A stretch of 64,000 bases of DNA from Streptomyces sp. H39-S7. GTDB lineage: Bacteria; Actinomycetota; Actinomycetes; Streptomycetales; Streptomycetaceae. The notes beneath the pieces are model-generated. The model was given only the letters and a program-made list of their open reading frames with translations. It was not told where the DNA came from and did no database searches. The stretch is taken from the NCBI RefSeq assembly GCF_027158205.1, contig NZ_JAPVLU010000027.1, positions 1 to 64,000 on the forward strand, given 5' to 3'. Below, piece after piece: positions 41,569 through 50,400 of the stretch. A program made the translations under genes and the position numbers. How positions within the stretch are numbered: the stretch's first letter is position 1; the number at the start of each line of letters is the position of its first letter.

Positions 41569-42308
41569 ACGCCGCCCCCGCCGACCAGATCCGCCTCCTC
41601 GAAGTCCAGGCGCTCGACTCGCGTATCCAGCAGCTGGACCACAAGCGGCACCACCTTCCCGAGCACGCCGAGCTCGACCGTCTGAACGCCGACCTCACCC
41701 AGCTGCGCGACCTGCTCGTCGCCGCGCAGACCGAGGAGAGCGACACCGCCCGCGAACAGACCAAGTCCGAGCAGGACGTGGACCAGGTGCGCCAGCGCGC
41801 CGCCCGCGACCAGCAGCGGCTCGACTCCGGCGCGGCGGCCTCCCCGAAGGACCTGGAGAACCTGCAGCGCGAGATCGTCTCGCTCGCCAAGCGGCAGAGC
41901 GACCTCGAGGACGTCGTCCTGGAGGTCATGGAGCGTCGCGAGACGATGCAGGAGCGGGTCCAGGAGCTCACCCACCGGGTGGAGTCCGTGCAGGCCAAGG
42001 CCACTGAGGCCGAGGCGCGCAGGTCCGCCGCGCTCGCGGAGATCGACGCCGAGGCGTCCAAGTCCGTCAAGGAGCGCGAGATCGTCGCGGGCTCCGTCCC
42101 GGCCGACCTCCTGAAGCTCTACGACAAGCTGCGCTCGCAGCAGGGTGGCGTCGGCGCCGCCCGCCTCTACCAGAAGCGCTGCGAGGGCTGCCGGCTGGAG
42201 CTCAACATCACCGAGCTGGGCGAGGTGCGAGGTGCTCCCGCCGACGCCGTCGTGCGCTGCGAGAACTGCATGCGCATCCTGGTCCGCACCTCGGACTCCG
42301 GCCTCTGA
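41565..42308 (+). CDS. C4 zinc-ribbon coiled-coil protein, apparent CTG start
   Basis: 247 residues. Long coiled coil (about 10-175, heptad Leu/Glu/Arg/Gln) followed by a zinc ribbon with CEGC and CENC (about residues 202-235). The family N-terminus MNAAPADQIRLLEVQALDSR is present, but the codon at that Met is CTG (41565-41567), overlapping the Nif3 stop as CTGA, with AGGAG seven bases upstream. No ATG, GTG or TTG stands in frame near it. Function uncertain; the zinc-ribbon/coiled-coil shape is shared with CT398-like nucleic-acid-associated proteins. Followed directly by the RNase H gene (TGATG). Confidence 0.83.
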   Translation: MNAAPADQIRLLEVQALDSRIQQLDHKRHHLPEHAELDRLNADLTQLRDLLVAAQTEESDTAREQTKSEQDVDQVRQRAARDQQRLDSGAAASPKDLENLQREIVSLAKRQSDLEDVVLEVMERRETMQERVQELTHRVESVQAKATEAEARRSAALAEIDAEASKSVKEREIVAGSVPADLLKLYDKLRSQQGGVGAARLYQKRCEGCRLELNITELGEVRGAPADAVVRCENCMRILVRTSDSGL

Positions 42309-43534
42309 TGGCTCGTGGTCTCGTCGTCGAGGCCGACGGCGGGTCCCGGGGCAACCCGGGCCCCGCCGGCTACGGCGCCGTGGTCCTCGACCCGGCTTCC
42401 GGTGAGACCCTCGCCGAGGCCGCCGAGTACATCGGGCACGCCACGAACAACGTCGCCGAGTACCGGGGTCTGATCGCGGGACTGCGGGCCGCCAAAGCCC
42501 TCGATCCCGAAGCCGTGGTCAGGGTCCGGATGGACTCCAAACTCGTCGTCGAGCAGATGTCGGGGCGCTGGAAGATCAAGCACCCGGACATGCGCCCGCT
42601 CGCGGCCGAGGCCAAGGCCGTGCTGCCGGCCGGCCAGGTGACCTACGAGTGGATCCCGCGCGAGAAGAACAAGCACGCGGACCGGCTCGCGAACGAGGCG
42701 ATGGACGCGGGCAAGAGGGGCCGGCAGTGGGAGCCGCGGGCCCCGATCGTGCGCAGCGAACTGGGGCTGGGCGAACTGGGGCCGGGCGGCGAACCGGGGC
42801 CGGGCGGCGGCATCGACGTCGCGGATCCCGCCCCGGGTCGGGCAGCCGGTCCGGTTCAGGACACCCTTCCCGAGGCGGCGCCGGCAGCGGGATGGTCCGC
42901 TCCCGCCGACCTGGGGACGCCCACCACCTTCGTCCTGCTCCGGCACGGCGAGACCGCCCTCACGCCCGAGAAGCGCTTCTCGGGCAGTGGCGGCAGCGAT
43001 CCCGAGCTGTCGGAGAAGGGCCGTTGGCAGGCGCAGCGGGCCGCGACCTCGTTCGCGGCCGAGGGCACCGTGCAGGCGATCGTCAGCTCCCCGCTGACCC
43101 GCTGCCGGCAGACGGCGGAAGCCGTCGCGACCCGGCTCGGCCTCGACGTACGGATCGACGAGGGCCTGCGCGAGACCGACTTCGGGATCTTCGAGGGGCT
43201 CACCTTCGCGGAGGTGCGGGAACGGCATCCGGCCGAACTGGACGCCTGGCTGGCCTCGCCCGACACCGCCCCGCCCGGCGGCGAGAGCTTCGCGGCGGTC
43301 GCCCGCCGGGTGGCGCTCTCCCGCGACAAGCTCCTGGCGCGCTACGCGGGCAAGTCGGTGCTGATCGTCACGCACGTCACCCCGGTCAAGACGCTGGTCC
43401 GGCTCGCGCTGGGCGCACCGCCCGAGTCCGTGTTCCGCATGGAACTGGCGGCGGCGTCCGTCTCGACGGTGGCCTACTACGCCGACGGCAACGCGTCGCT
43501 GCGGCTGCTGAACGACACCTCGCACCTGAGGTAG
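42308..43534 (+). CDS. Bifunctional RNase HI / histidine acid phosphatase
   Basis: 408 residues. RNase HI domain 1-140 with VEADGGSRGNPG (first Asp), NNVAEYRGL (Glu), RMDSKLVV (Asp) and HADRLANEA (last Asp). A Gly/Pro linker (about 150-195) leads to a phosphoglycerate-mutase-like CobC domain with the catalytic LLRHGET (about 213-219) and THVTPVK near the end. The same fusion in mycobacteria (Rv2228c) has RNase H and alpha-ribazole phosphatase activity, joining RNA:DNA hybrid removal with the last step of cobalamin lower-ligand synthesis. Start overlaps the zinc-ribbon stop. Confidence 0.9.
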   Translation: MARGLVVEADGGSRGNPGPAGYGAVVLDPASGETLAEAAEYIGHATNNVAEYRGLIAGLRAAKALDPEAVVRVRMDSKLVVEQMSGRWKIKHPDMRPLAAEAKAVLPAGQVTYEWIPREKNKHADRLANEAMDAGKRGRQWEPRAPIVRSELGLGELGPGGEPGPGGGIDVADPAPGRAAGPVQDTLPEAAPAAGWSAPADLGTPTTFVLLRHGETALTPEKRFSGSGGSDPELSEKGRWQAQRAATSFAAEGTVQAIVSSPLTRCRQTAEAVATRLGLDVRIDEGLRETDFGIFEGLTFAEVRERHPAELDAWLASPDTAPPGGESFAAVARRVALSRDKLLARYAGKSVLIVTHVTPVKTLVRLALGAPPESVFRMELAAASVSTVAYYADGNASLRLLNDTSHLR

Positions 43535-43553
43535 TCCGGCGCGGGTTCCCGGT

Positions 43554-44180
43554 TCAGCCGCGCAGGGCGGCGGCTTCGCGTGCGAGGGCTTCGACACGGC
43601 CCCAGTCCTTGGCGCGGAGCGCCTCGGCGGGCAGCATCCAGGTGCCGCCGACGCAGCCGACGTTGGGCAGCGCCAGGTAGCGCGGCGCGGCAGCCGCGTC
43701 GATGCCGCCCGTGGGGCAGAACCGCGCGCGCGGCAGCGGCGAGGCGAGCGACGTCAGGTACGCGGTGCCGCCGGCGGCCTCGGCCGGGAAGAACTTCATC
43801 TCCGTTATGCCGCGTTCCAGCAGCCCGACCACCTCCGACGTCGTCGAGACGCCGGGCAGGAAGGGCAGCCCCGAGGCGCGCATGGCCTCCAGCAGCCGGT
43901 CCGTCCACCCCGGGCTGACCAGGAAGCGGGCGCCCGCGGCGACGGCGGCGTCGACGTGCTCGGGCGTCAGCACGGTGCCCGCACCCACCACCGCGTCCGG
44001 GACCTCGCGGGCGATGGCGGCGATGGCGTCCAGCGCGGCGGCCGTGCGCAGGGTGACCTCGATCGCGGGCAGCCCGCCCGCGACGAGGGCGCGGGCCAGC
44101 GGTACGGCGTCGGCGGCGTCCTCCAGGACGACGACGGGGACGACGGGGGCGAGGTCGAGGACGGAAGTCATGCCCGTCAT
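43554..44180 (-). CDS. eda: 2-dehydro-3-deoxyphosphogluconate (KDPG) aldolase
   Basis: 208 residues (a start three codons later, MTSVLDLAP, is equally possible). TIM-barrel class I aldolase: PAIEVTLRT carries the catalytic Glu, GAGTVLTPEHVDAAVAAGARFLVSPG the phosphate-side strand, and MKFFPAEAAGG the Schiff-base Lys. PTGGID binds phosphate. It cleaves KDPG to pyruvate and glyceraldehyde 3-phosphate. A perfect 14-bp inverted repeat lies 17 bases before its start. No edd gene is near. Confidence 0.88.
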   Translation of the reverse strand: MTGMTSVLDLAPVVPVVVLEDAADAVPLARALVAGGLPAIEVTLRTAAALDAIAAIAREVPDAVVGAGTVLTPEHVDAAVAAGARFLVSPGWTDRLLEAMRASGLPFLPGVSTTSEVVGLLERGITEMKFFPAEAAGGTAYLTSLASPLPRARFCPTGGIDAAAAPRYLALPNVGCVGGTWMLPAEALRAKDWGRVEALAREAAALRG

Positions 44181-44196
44181 CCTGCCTGGGCCTCAG

Positions 44197-44226
44197 CATT
44201 CTGCGCAACGAGCGTTGCGCAGAATG
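44197..44226. promoter_or_regulatory. 14-bp perfect inverted repeat before eda
   Basis: CATTCTGCGCAACG-AG-CGTTGCGCAGAATG. It lies between the yaaA stop and the eda start, both on the minus strand. The TTGCGCAACG-like core and the position suit an operator of an IclR/LacI-type sugar regulator; without a U tract it is a poorer terminator, though it could act as one for yaaA. Confidence 0.5.
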
Positions 44227-44250
44227 CAACGGGCTTCTGAGTCCGGGGCC

Positions 44251-45039
44251 TCAGTGAATCTCGGTCACCAGGACGTCGAGCTTCCCCGGCGCCTGCTCCT
44301 CGACCACGAAGCCCAGCTCCCGCAGGGTCTCCGCGAGCTTGGCCGGTGTCCTCGGCTTCGCGCCCGACTCCAGGAGCGCGCGTACGAGACGCCCCTTCGT
44401 GGCCTTGTTGAAGTGGCTCACCACGGACCGCTTCTCGACGCCGTCGACGACCGTCACCTGCAGCACCCGCACGGTGGCCGTCCGCGCCGCCAGCTCGCCG
44501 CGCGGCTTCGGCTTCCACGCGCTCGCGTACGCCGACGAGCGCAGGTCCAGGACCAGCCCCCCGCCGGCCGCCTCCGGAACGACCCCGGCCATCGGCTCCC
44601 GCCAGTACGCGCCGAGCGCGCCCAGCGCGGGCAGCTTCACCCCCATCGAGCAGCGGTACGACGGGATCCGGTCCGTCATGCGCACCGCGCCCCACAGACC
44701 GGAGAAGACCAGGAGGGAGTCCTTCGCGCGCCGGCGGGCGGCGGTGCCCAGCGTCGCGAGCCCCAGGGCGTCGTAGAGCACCCCGGTGTACAGCTCACCG
44801 GCCGGCAGCGTCGGCGCCGTGAGCAGGCCCGCGTCCTTGGCGACCTCGCCGCGAAGCCCCGGGCTCAGCCCCAGGACCTCCGCGGCCTTCTCCTCGTCGC
44901 CCGAGCACAGCTCCACCAGTTCACCCAGCACCGTCGACCGCGTCCCCGTCAGCCCGGGGAGCGAGAGCGACGCCAGGTCGACGGCCGGACCGGCGCCCAC
45001 GGCGGCCTTGCCCTCGGACGGCGGAAGCAGGACGAGCAC
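44251..45039 (-). CDS. yaaA: Peroxide stress protein YaaA
   Basis: 262 residues from a GTG with GAGGGAGA upstream. The DUF328 signature LLPPSEGKA opens the protein; YTGVLYDALGL, FSGLWGAVRMTDRIPSYRCSMGVKLP and VVSHFNKATKGRLVRALLE are the conserved blocks (about 82-135 and 205-225). YaaA limits free iron and DNA damage under hydrogen peroxide stress in E. coli. Usual length. The gene is divergent from the RNB ribonuclease. Confidence 0.88.
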   Translation of the reverse strand: MLVLLPPSEGKAAVGAGPAVDLASLSLPGLTGTRSTVLGELVELCSGDEEKAAEVLGLSPGLRGEVAKDAGLLTAPTLPAGELYTGVLYDALGLATLGTAARRRAKDSLLVFSGLWGAVRMTDRIPSYRCSMGVKLPALGALGAYWREPMAGVVPEAAGGGLVLDLRSSAYASAWKPKPRGELAARTATVRVLQVTVVDGVEKRSVVSHFNKATKGRLVRALLESGAKPRTPAKLAETLRELGFVVEEQAPGKLDVLVTEIH

Positions 45040-45106
45040 GGCAGTTCTCCCTCGGATGGACCCAACACGAACCGGATGCAGCCTACGGCCGTCATACGCT
45101 CACCTC

Positions 45107-46582
45107 ATGCCCCGCCGCCACCTGCACGCCCCGGCCGCCGACGGAACCCTGCTGCGCGACGCGCTGCGCCGGCTGCGGGTCCGGCTCGACGTCCCGGAGG
45201 AGTTCCCGGCGGCCGTGCTCGCCGAGGCCCGGCAGGCCGCCGGGCACCCCCGGATGCCGGAACTCGACGCCACCGGCATCCCGCTCCTCACGATCGACCC
45301 GCCCACCTCCACGGACCTCGACCAGGCCATGCACCTCGCGGCCCGCGCCGACGGCTACCGGGTGCACTACGCCATCGCCGACGTCGCGGCCTTCGTCACC
45401 CCGGGCGGCGCCATCGACGCCGAGGCGCACCGCCGCGTCACCACCCTGTACTTCCCCGACGAGCGCGTCCCCCTCCATCCGCAGGTCCTCAGCGAGGGCG
45501 CCGCCAGCCTGCTCCCCGGCCAGGACCGCCCCGCCCTGCTGTGGCGGATCGACCTCGACGCCGCGGGCTCGGTCACCGCCGCCGACGTCCGCCGCGCCCG
45601 CGTCCGCAGCCGCGCCAAGCTCGACTACGCGGCCGTCCAGCGCTCCATCGACGCTGGCACCGCGGAGGAGCCCGTCGCCCTCCTCCAGAAGATCGGCCTG
45701 CTCCGCGAGGAGCTGGAACGGGACCGCGGAGGCATCTCCCTCAACGTCCCCGAGCAGGAGATCGAGCAGCGCCCCGACGGCGACGGCTACGTACTCGACT
45801 ACCGCGCCCCGCTGCCCGCCGAGGGCTGGAACGCGCAGATCTCCCTGCTCACCGGCATGGCCGCCGCCGACCTCATGCTCCGTTCCGGCGCCGGCATCCT
45901 CCGTACGCTCCCCGCCGCCCCCGCGGCCGCGTCCGACCGGCTCCGCCGGGTCGCGGAGGCCCTGCGGATCGACTGGCCGGCCGGCACCCCGTACCCCGAC
46001 GTGATCCGCTCCCTCGACCCCCACCGGCCCGACCACGCCGCCTTCCTCCAGGAGTGCACCTCCCTGCTGCGCGGCGCCGGCTACACAGTCTTCGACGGCG
46101 CCGCCCCCGCCCCCGAGCACGCGGAACACGCCGCCGTCGCCGCCCCCTACACCCACTGCACGGCCCCGCTGCGCCGCCTCGTCGACCGCTACGCGGGCGA
46201 GATCTGCCTGTCGGCGGTCGCGGGCGAACCGCTTCCCGACTGGGTCCGCACCGCCCTCCCCGACCTTCCCCGGGAGATGTCGGCGGGCACCCAGCACGCC
46301 AACCAGGCAGAGCGCGAATGCGTCAATCTGATCGAGGCTGTCCTGCTCAAGGACCGCGTCGGCGAGGTCTTCGACGCCTTCGTCATCGACCTGGACGACC
46401 GCGACCCGACCAGCGGCACCATCCACCTGAAGAGCCCCGCGGTGGTGGCGAGAGTGAAGTCCGTCCCGCCGGCAGAACCGCTTCCCCTGGGCCACCCCCT
46501 GCCTGTCCGCCTGACAGCGGCCGACCCGGCCACGCCGACGGTCCTCTTCGCCCCGGCCGGGCAGCCCGATCCCGTCGACTAG
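45107..46582 (+). CDS. RNB-domain (RNase II/R family) ribonuclease
   Basis: 491 residues. RNB catalytic motif LLTIDPPTSTDLDQAMHL (about 63-80) holds the metal-binding Asp residues; YRVHYAIADVAAFV and HPQVLSEGAASLLPGQDRPAL follow. Processive 3'-5' exoribonuclease. There are no cold-shock domains at the front and only a short S1-like end, as in the compact actinobacterial form. No ribosome binding site precedes the ATG; CATACGCT at about 45093-45100 could be a -10 region for a leaderless message. It ends 12 bases before rnpB. Confidence 0.87.
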   Translation: MPRRHLHAPAADGTLLRDALRRLRVRLDVPEEFPAAVLAEARQAAGHPRMPELDATGIPLLTIDPPTSTDLDQAMHLAARADGYRVHYAIADVAAFVTPGGAIDAEAHRRVTTLYFPDERVPLHPQVLSEGAASLLPGQDRPALLWRIDLDAAGSVTAADVRRARVRSRAKLDYAAVQRSIDAGTAEEPVALLQKIGLLREELERDRGGISLNVPEQEIEQRPDGDGYVLDYRAPLPAEGWNAQISLLTGMAAADLMLRSGAGILRTLPAAPAAASDRLRRVAEALRIDWPAGTPYPDVIRSLDPHRPDHAAFLQECTSLLRGAGYTVFDGAAPAPEHAEHAAVAAPYTHCTAPLRRLVDRYAGEICLSAVAGEPLPDWVRTALPDLPREMSAGTQHANQAERECVNLIEAVLLKDRVGEVFDAFVIDLDDRDPTSGTIHLKSPAVVARVKSVPPAEPLPLGHPLPVRLTAADPATPTVLFAPAGQPDPVD

Positions 46583-46594
46583 GATGGGCGGCAC

Positions 46595-47008
46595 GGCGGA
46601 CGAGCCGGCCGGGCGGTCGCGGCGGGATCCTTGAGATCCTTCCGAGGAACGTCCGGGCTCCACAGGGCAAGGTGGTGGGTAACGCCCACCCGGGGTGACC
46701 CGCGTGCCAGTGCCACAGAAAACAGACCGCCGGGAGCCGCAAGGCACCCGGTAAGGGTGAAACGGTGGTGTAAGAGACCACCAGCGTCCAGGGTGACCTG
46801 GACGGCTAGGTAAACCACACCTGGAGCAAGGTCAAGAATGGGCCGCCGCAAGGCGGCTCTGCGCGGATGACTGAGGGCTGCCCGCCCGAGTCCGCGGGTA
46901 GACCGCACGAGGCCGGCGGCAACGCCGGTCCCAGATGGATGGCCGCCTCCCCCTGGCCCGCAAGGACCAAGGGAGACAGAACCCGGCGTACAGGCCGACT
47001 CGTCCGCC
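46595..47008 (+). ncRNA. rnpB: RNase P RNA (type A)
   Basis: P1 is formed by GGCGGACGAG (46595-46604) and CTCGTCCGCC (46999-47008). The universally conserved GAGGAACGTCCGGGCTCC (P4 and CRI) is at 46643-46660, and ACAGAACCCGGCGTACAGGC, the conserved 3' P4 side, at about 46975-46995. Several GC stems, e.g. GGGCCGCCGCAAGGCGGCTC, give the actinobacterial type A fold. About 414 nt. It matures tRNA 5' ends together with RnpA. Confidence 0.95.
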
Positions 47009-47032
47009 CCTAGCTGGGGCTTTGCCCTCGGA

Positions 47033-47065
47033 AGGGCCTCCGACCTGCGTCGGAGGCCCTTTCTG
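47033..47065 (+). terminator. rnpB terminator
   Basis: AGGGCCTCCGAC-CTGC-GTCGGAGGCCCT followed by TTCT, 25 bases after the RNA end. Classic intrinsic terminator. Confidence 0.9.
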
Positions 47066-47110
47066 ATCTTTCGGGACCTTGCCACCTTAGGCAGCAAAAA
47101 GTCCCTCGAA

Positions 47111-47149
47111 AGTCCCTCGGACAGAGCTGAAAGTCCCTGAAAAGTCCCT
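47111..47149. repeat. 39-bp direct repeat, left copy
   Basis: Begins AGTCCCTCGGACAGAG and ends AAAAGTCCCT. It matches 59180-59218 in 38 of 39 bases. Two more AAAGTCCCT units lie inside the repeat and two precede it (from 47098), so the left flank is a small AAAGTCCCT array. It starts about 100 bases after rnpB. The pair encloses the RHS toxin island and could be a duplicated attachment site. Confidence 0.7.
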
Positions 47150-47336
47150 CATAATGATCTTGGGTGACTGCCGCGTGAGCAGGTGTGGTGCGCCAGCAGA
47201 TGGGCCGCCCGACGACCCCGTAGTCGGTGCCAAGAGCATCTTCCGCTTCCCAGGTTCTTCGAGCAGATCTGGAGTGTGGTGTTGCGGCCCATAGAGCCTC
47301 TTGGCGGCGATATGTGAGGCCAGTAAGTACCCGTTT

Positions 47337-47381
47337 CGGAGTGCTGCGCCCCTGGTATGCGGGGCGGGACGCAGCACTCCG
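47337..47381 (-). terminator. Long hairpin after the LamG protein gene
   Basis: CGGAGTGCTGCG pairs with CGCAGCACTCCG, and CCCC/GGGG within the loop extends the structure. It lies 55 bases beyond the stop of the minus-strand gene at 47436. The rest of 47150-47336 shows no gene I can support. Confidence 0.65.
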
Positions 47382-47435
47382 GATTTGGTCAACGGTGGCG
47401 TTGACGAGTCTCCGAGACGGATGGTGGGGGTCAGG

Positions 47436-50400
47436 TCAGGAGGTTTGGTAGAGAGAGAGGACCTGTTCTGCGGTAAGGGCGGCGGGGGTGGTGCGGACGT
47501 CGCTGGTGGATCCGTGGGTGGGGTTGTAGAGGGCGGATCCGCTGGTGAGTTGGATAGCGCCGATGCTGAGGTGGCCGGGGGCGCGCCAGGGGGTGGTGTT
47601 GGTGGTGGCGCCGGCGTATTTGCCGTTGATGTAGAGGGTTTGGGTGTGACTGGTGGCGTCGTAGACGCCGGTGAGGTGGGTCCAGACACCCGTGGTGGCG
47701 GCGCCTGCTGGGGCGTTGGCAGCGGGTGCGGTGTTGGTCATGGTGTCGCCGGTGGTGGTTGTGAAGGTCCAGGTCTTGGTGTCGGGGCGGTATCCGAGGT
47801 CGAAGGCCTGGCGGGTGGTGCCGCCTTGGGAGACGAGGAATTGGTCGCCGGAGAGGGTGTCGATTTTGGCCCAGGTGGAGACGGTGTAGTTCTGAGTCGT
47901 GTCCAGGGCTGAGGAGCCGGTGACGAGCGCGGCGGTTCCGTCGAATGTGGCGGAGCCGGTTGTGGTGCCCTTGTGGTTGGCTGTCCAGGTGACGCCGCCG
48001 GTCGTCGCGGCGGCGTTGAGGCCGCTGGCGTCGGCGCCGGTGCCGGCCAGAGGCCACTGGTTGGCGGTGCCGCCGTTGGTGCCCACCACTATGCGGGCAT
48101 GGAAGGCCATGACAGGGGTGGATGGTCCGCCTGCGGTGATGCCTGGTCGAGCGTCAATTTCCCCTGTGCTGGTGACGCTCCACAAGTCGGGGACACCGTC
48201 GCCGGTGAGATCGCCGTCGGAGCCGATGACGGGGTCTGTGCTGGCGGACAGGTTGCCGATCTTCGTGCCGGAGCTGATGGTCGTCAGGGTCGGTACAGGG
48301 TCGCCTGTGGGGAAGCCGAATGGGTCGAGGGGCTGGAAAAGTGCGGTTGTGAACGTGTATCCGTTGACGTCTCCGCTGCGGGTATTGCGAGCCCATACGC
48401 CGGGGTGCCCTTGGGCGCTCCAGTCGCCGGGCGAGATCAGCTCCCAGCCCTTCCACCCGGTGGCCGACAGACGCACCGGAGTGCCCAGGGTGACGTTCGA
48501 GACCGTGGGGTAGAACCACAGGGCTGCGTCACCCGCAGGATTGGTCTCTTCAGTCAGGAGGCCGGCGCGATTCAGGAAGTGCTTGCTCGGGTCGAGATTG
48601 CTTGTGGAGACGTCGCCGAGGGCTGCGATCTGCAAGGTGGTGGACCAGTCGGAGTTGTTGTAGCCCGTGCAGTAAGTACCGGAGCCGTCATCGACGCATT
48701 CGGGCTTCTTGAGGGTTTGGTGGAGATCGAGCCGGCCGTCGGCATTGGTGTTGCCCGGGTTGTAGTACAGATAAAGGTCGGGACTATTGCTTTTGTGAGC
48801 GATGAGGTCGTCCACGTTCATTCCACCGCGCAGACTGCCGCGATGGGTGAGCTGGTAATCCTTCCAAACGCCGTCCGGCGCTGAGTTCACCCACGGAATG
48901 TTGGCTGCCTTAGCGGCGAGGGTAGTGGCCGGACTGGTGGTTTGGGTGTTGCCTGGGACGGTGTGGTTGTAGAGGTTTCCGTCGGCGCCGACGGTGACGA
49001 TGTCAGCAGAGCCGTCGCCGGTGGTGTCGCCGAAGACGGGGGCAGGGCCGTGCGGGTTCCATGGCACGTAGAAGGCGTAGGACGTGATCTGGGAGAAGTT
49101 GCCCGCGTTGTCCTCGGCCTGGAGGTAGTAGATGTTGGTGCCCCAGTGGGTGGGAAAAGCGCCCACCTGACCCGAGGGGAGGGCGGAGCCGCACTGCCAG
49201 GCGGCGTCAGAGAGGGTGGGGTCGAAGCTCCAGCGCATACACGCCAGCCCCGAAGCTGCCCCTTCGGTTGGAGTGTGGTCAGCGGCGGTGAAGGGGATCC
49301 AGCCGCCGTCTCCTGGGTGCAGTGTGGTGGTCTGGCCATTGCCGGAGGGGGGGAACGTGCTGCTGGGGTTGCCGACCTGATCGGCTGAGGTGGGTGTAGT
49401 GATGGTGGGCGGGGACAGGTCCACGCGGAAGCGGCAGGCCCCGACGGCCGCTGACGACAAGATGCCGTCGCTGTTGATGACGTTCCAGCCGTAGGCGTGT
49501 CCGTCGGTGAAGTCTGCGGTGGGCACGGTGTAGGTGACGGTGTTTCCGGTGGGGACGTAGCCGGTGTAGCCCTGGCCGTGGGGAGTGAGCTTGTCACCGG
49601 GGGCGGTGTCGTCCCACAAGCTGAAGTATCCGCGAACCGGTTGGTTGACCTCACTGGCGACGTTCGCCGACAGATGGATGCCGCCGGTGCCGGGGTTACC
49701 GACAAAGGCCTGGTTGGTCGGCTCGGCGACATCCACGCACGGCTGCGTGGTGCCGTTGGTCGCGTACCGCGGGATGGGGTCGGTCTTCAGACCGGTGGGC
49801 GGCAGGGGGTGCCGGTCGTACTGGATGGTCAGGACCGGGTTAGTGGTGAGGCGTTTGAAAGCGGTGGTGTTGCTTTCATTGCCGTGCAGACCGAAGGTGA
49901 TGTGCTGCCAGCCGGTGTTGGCCGCCTGCTGCACGGTGGAGGTGACGTCGAAGGCGAACGGCACAGTGGCGGAACATCCGGAGTGTCCCGCGCCCCCTAC
50001 CAGCCGGCTCTGCCCAAGCGAAGTGTCGTCCTGGTGATTGTTCCAGTTGGTGCCCTCGCTGATCTGCGTCGATAGGTACACGTACACCGGGTAGGTGGTG
50101 GTGCAGGAGAAGGAGGATGACTCGTATTCGGCGAGGTTCAACGAGGCTGCGTGGATCACATTGCCCAGCAGGGGGGCGGTGTTGTTGAACTGGTAGTAGG
50201 CCCGCTCAATCCCGGTTTTGGTCTGGTAGTCCTGCATGCCGACGCCGGGGTGCGTCTCACCGGTGCTCGAATTGCCTCGCCAGTTGTCCGCGGTCGGATA
50301 ACCCTGCTGGATCCAGGTCCAGTCGAGGTTGGTGCGGTCGAAGGGCAACCAGGCAGGGTCGATGTAGACGGGGTAGTGGGTGGACGCACCCGTGAGAACG

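Noticed and set aside
47087..47689. 200-codon minus-strand frame across the left direct repeat
   Set aside because: It runs through the repeat, the terminator and the 3' end of the LamG gene in the wrong frame, with Pro/Thr-rich nonsense composition.
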